A stretch of DNA of 64,000 bases from Conchocele bisecta (lineage: Eukaryota; Mollusca; Bivalvia; Lucinida; Thyasiridae): assembly GCA_029237695.1 (NCBI GenBank), contig CM055275.1, positions 10,800,899 through 10,864,898 on the forward strand, in the 5' to 3' direction. Position 1 is the stretch's first letter; every line of letters starts with the position of its first letter. Below, piece after piece: positions 61,991 through 64,000 of this stretch. The translations under genes and the position numbers were made by a program. Below the pieces are notes generated by a model, which had not been told where the DNA came from, made no database searches, and saw only the letters and a program-made list of their open reading frames with translations.

Positions 61991-62387
61991 AGGTACATGC
62001 CCACTCAGTAGACATAAAATGTTATTTATATCAGAGACAACATCAGAGACATTTTCTGGCAAAATATACATTCATTCACCATTATCGCACGTATTGTTTG
62101 GCATTAGTATACATTTTATATCGGACGTAAATTCCACATTGATAGCAGGGGCGATAACCGTGTTTCCTTAAAATGTTAACGGACATTACTATTAAGTATC
62201 TGAATAAATTTGTTGATGTGCAATGATCATACTTTATAAATTGTCGAACATATTATTTTTTCAGGTGACGAATTCAATTAGTGAAAATACCATGCCTCAT
62301 TTGCATATGAAAATAGCCTGATACCAATTATACACTTATTTAATTCCTATAAAGAGCAGTTTGTGCCGACTGAGTGAACATGTACCT
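61991..62387 (-). mobile_element. TTAA-type MITE, copy 4
   Basis: Termini AGGTACATGCCCACTCAGTA and GACTGAGTGAACATGTACCT, with perfect TTAA on both sides (61987-61990, 62388-62391). Shorter than copy 31744 by about 107 bases, owing to an internal loss after ATAGCCTGATACC. Non-coding. Confidence 0.92.
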
Positions 62388-62444
62388 TTAATGTATTGGT
62401 TTAGTCACGTTGGTATTGTAATCATGACTTGTAAATTGGACCTA

Positions 62445-63010
62445 CTGTCTGTTTCACGAAAGCTGCCCAAATTTTACGGTTATATAAACAATTCAAAAAC
62501 AATATTTATTTTGATAATATTAAATTAAAGGAAAAATTAAGAATGATCCTTCTTTTTATTTCGTGAAATTTGGTCAAATATTGATTTTATTACGAAAAAT
62601 TGATTTGTCTATGGGAATTTAACATGGGGGAAAAAGAGGTAGAGGAGTGTGGGAGGAGTCAACAAACGAAATATTTTGGAAATTGACTCCGAAACCTGAC
62701 TAGATAGCTTGGATATGATCTAACTAAGAAAACAAAAGTTAAATTTTGAAAATCGGTCCAGTATTTCTGAAATTCAAAAATATTTCCCCATGTTAAATCC
62801 CCATAGACATCTTCACTCGTGAAGATGTCTATGGGGATTTAACATGGGGAAATTTTGTTTTCGCAATAAAATCAATATTTGACCAAATTTCACGAAATAA
62901 AAAGAAGGCTCATTCTTAAATTTTCCTTTAATTTAATATTATCGAAAAAAATATGGTTTTTGAATTGTTTATATGGCCGTAAAATTTGGGCAGCTTTCGT
63001 GAAACAGACT
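62445..63010. mobile_element. TA-type MITE with complete central palindrome
   Basis: The left end CTGTCTGTTTCACGAAAGCT and right end AGCTTTCGTGAAACAGACT are inverted, with TA at 62443-62444 and about 63011. A near-perfect hairpin at 62783-62852 (CCCCATAGACATCTTCAC / GTGAAGATGTCTATGGGG) marks the centre and supplies the uninterrupted TTAA site used in the nested copy at 31744. Confidence 0.88.
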
Positions 63011-63140
63011 ATAGGCAGTAGCCAGTACACCATGTATGTGTGAAGTTATCACTTTACATATTTGATAATAATCCTGCTATAACCCAGTAAATATATTTAC
63101 ATGTATTTCCATATATTTCCAGAGATTGTTGGTCTGTCGT

Positions 63141-63290
63141 ATTTATAGAACACTGATGACATTATGAATTGATGGAAGGCGTAAATGTTATGATTTACAA
63201 CCGTCGACAAACGTGTAGGAGATAAATGGCGAACAACGTAATCGATGCGCCGGCTGATATGCGACTAGACTTGTCACGAACAAGGGAATA
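63141..63290. repeat. Single copy of the 117-bp unit
   Basis: TTTATAGAACACTGATGACA to GCGAACAACGTAATCGATG is the one-unit counterpart of the triplicated block at 27295-27645. Confidence 0.85.
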
Positions 63291-63371
63291 TTTGGGTGAT
63301 GTTGAATGATGTTTTCTTACGTCACTTCATGACAGCTGAAATCAGATAAGATAATATAGATGGAGGATGGG

Positions 63372-63937
63372 TACGGAGCCCTACATGGCACGTAAAAATA
63401 ATAATTCGTTCCCTCAATTTAACAATTCGTTCCAACGAATTAACAATTCGTTCCCACGTATTAACAATTCGTTCCCTCAATTTAACAATTGGTTCCCACG
63501 AATTAACAATTCGTTCCCTCAATTTAACAATTCGTTCACACAAAATAACAATTCCTTCCCGAATTAACAATTCGTTCCCTCAATTTAACGCTTCGTTCTC
63601 ACGAAATAACAATTCGTTGCCATGTGAACGAATTGTTAATTCGTGGGAACGAATCGTTATATCGTGGGAACGGATTGTTAATTCGATGGAACGAATTGTT
63701 AAATTTAGGGAACAACTTGTCATTTCGATGGAAATAATTGTTAATTCGAGGGAACGAATTGTTATATCGTGGGAACGAATTTCGTGGGAAATAATTGTTA
63801 ATATCGTGGGAACGAATTGTTAAATTGAGGGAACGAATTGTTAAATTGAGGGAACGAATTGTTAAATTGAGGGAACGAATTGTTATTTCGTAGGAACGAA
63901 TTAATTAAAAAAATCCATGTCCTTGTGGCGCTCCGTA
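63372..63937. mobile_element. Foldback element of 21-bp subrepeats, copy B
   Basis: Outer ends TACGGAGCCCTACATGGCAC and TGTCCTTGTGGCGCTCCGTA are imperfect inverses. From 63403 to about 63615 subrepeats read TTAACAATTCGTTCCC (about ten). From about 63628 to 63905 they read GGGAACGAATTGTTA (about thirteen). The turn is at TTGCCATGTGAACG. It is much longer than copy A's version between the same flanks, so arm length changed after the duplication. Confidence 0.85.
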
Positions 63938-64000
63938 GCATCGTACCATGGGTGCTGATTTAAAGTTAGATTACCATCGATTACGCACAAAATGTTCTGT

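Overview
The window looks like nuclear DNA of a metazoan, most likely a marine invertebrate. A bivalve or other lophotrochozoan is my best guess, and amphioxus is not excluded. It is AT-rich and gene-poor. The recognisable genes are spliced alpha-tubulin relics and NXPE-type (neurexophilin/PC-esterase) membrane proteins, and everything else is dominated by short non-autonomous DNA transposons, foldback palindromes, minisatellites and decayed retroelements. No bacterial operon, CRISPR array, rRNA gene or convincing functional tRNA gene was seen.

The main architecture is a tandem segmental duplication. Copy A runs from about 1808 to 28100 and copy B from about 38850 to 63985, in the same order and orientation. 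Each copy has a 50-bp minisatellite, a two-exon alpha-tubulin pseudogene (+), a palindrome/MITE-rich spacer, an intact single-exon NXPE-like gene (-), and a long MITE-rich tail ending in a foldback element. The copies differ by clean insertions. Copy A alone has a 12-unit 58-bp minisatellite, a TA-flanked MITE at 12390-12899, a block of about 6 kb (15.85-21.79 kb) with a giant inverted repeat and an LTR-type element, and a block of about 4.6 kb (22.6-27.2 kb) with a gypsy-like fragment. Copy B alone has a truncated LINE (49113-51925), a 2.3-kb TIR element (55256-57574) and a TTAA-flanked MITE (46358-46803). The unduplicated copy often shows the empty site.

Between the copies (28.1-38.8 kb) lie a CG-rich trinucleotide tract with a 172-bp tandem repeat, several MITEs, a nested MITE-in-MITE insertion with a TTAA target duplication (31394-32438), a 4.4-kb 36-bp minisatellite with signs of assembly error, and a 69-bp GCA-rich repeat.

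Only the two NXPE-like genes look able to make protein. They encode type II membrane proteins about 92% identical to each other. Both tubulin copies are dead and share one in-frame stop, so the gene was probably already disabled before the duplication. The most unusual non-coding structure is a palindrome family (6751, 48228, 51685). Its arms differ between members yet stay self-complementary, while the flanks and the asymmetric centre are conserved.
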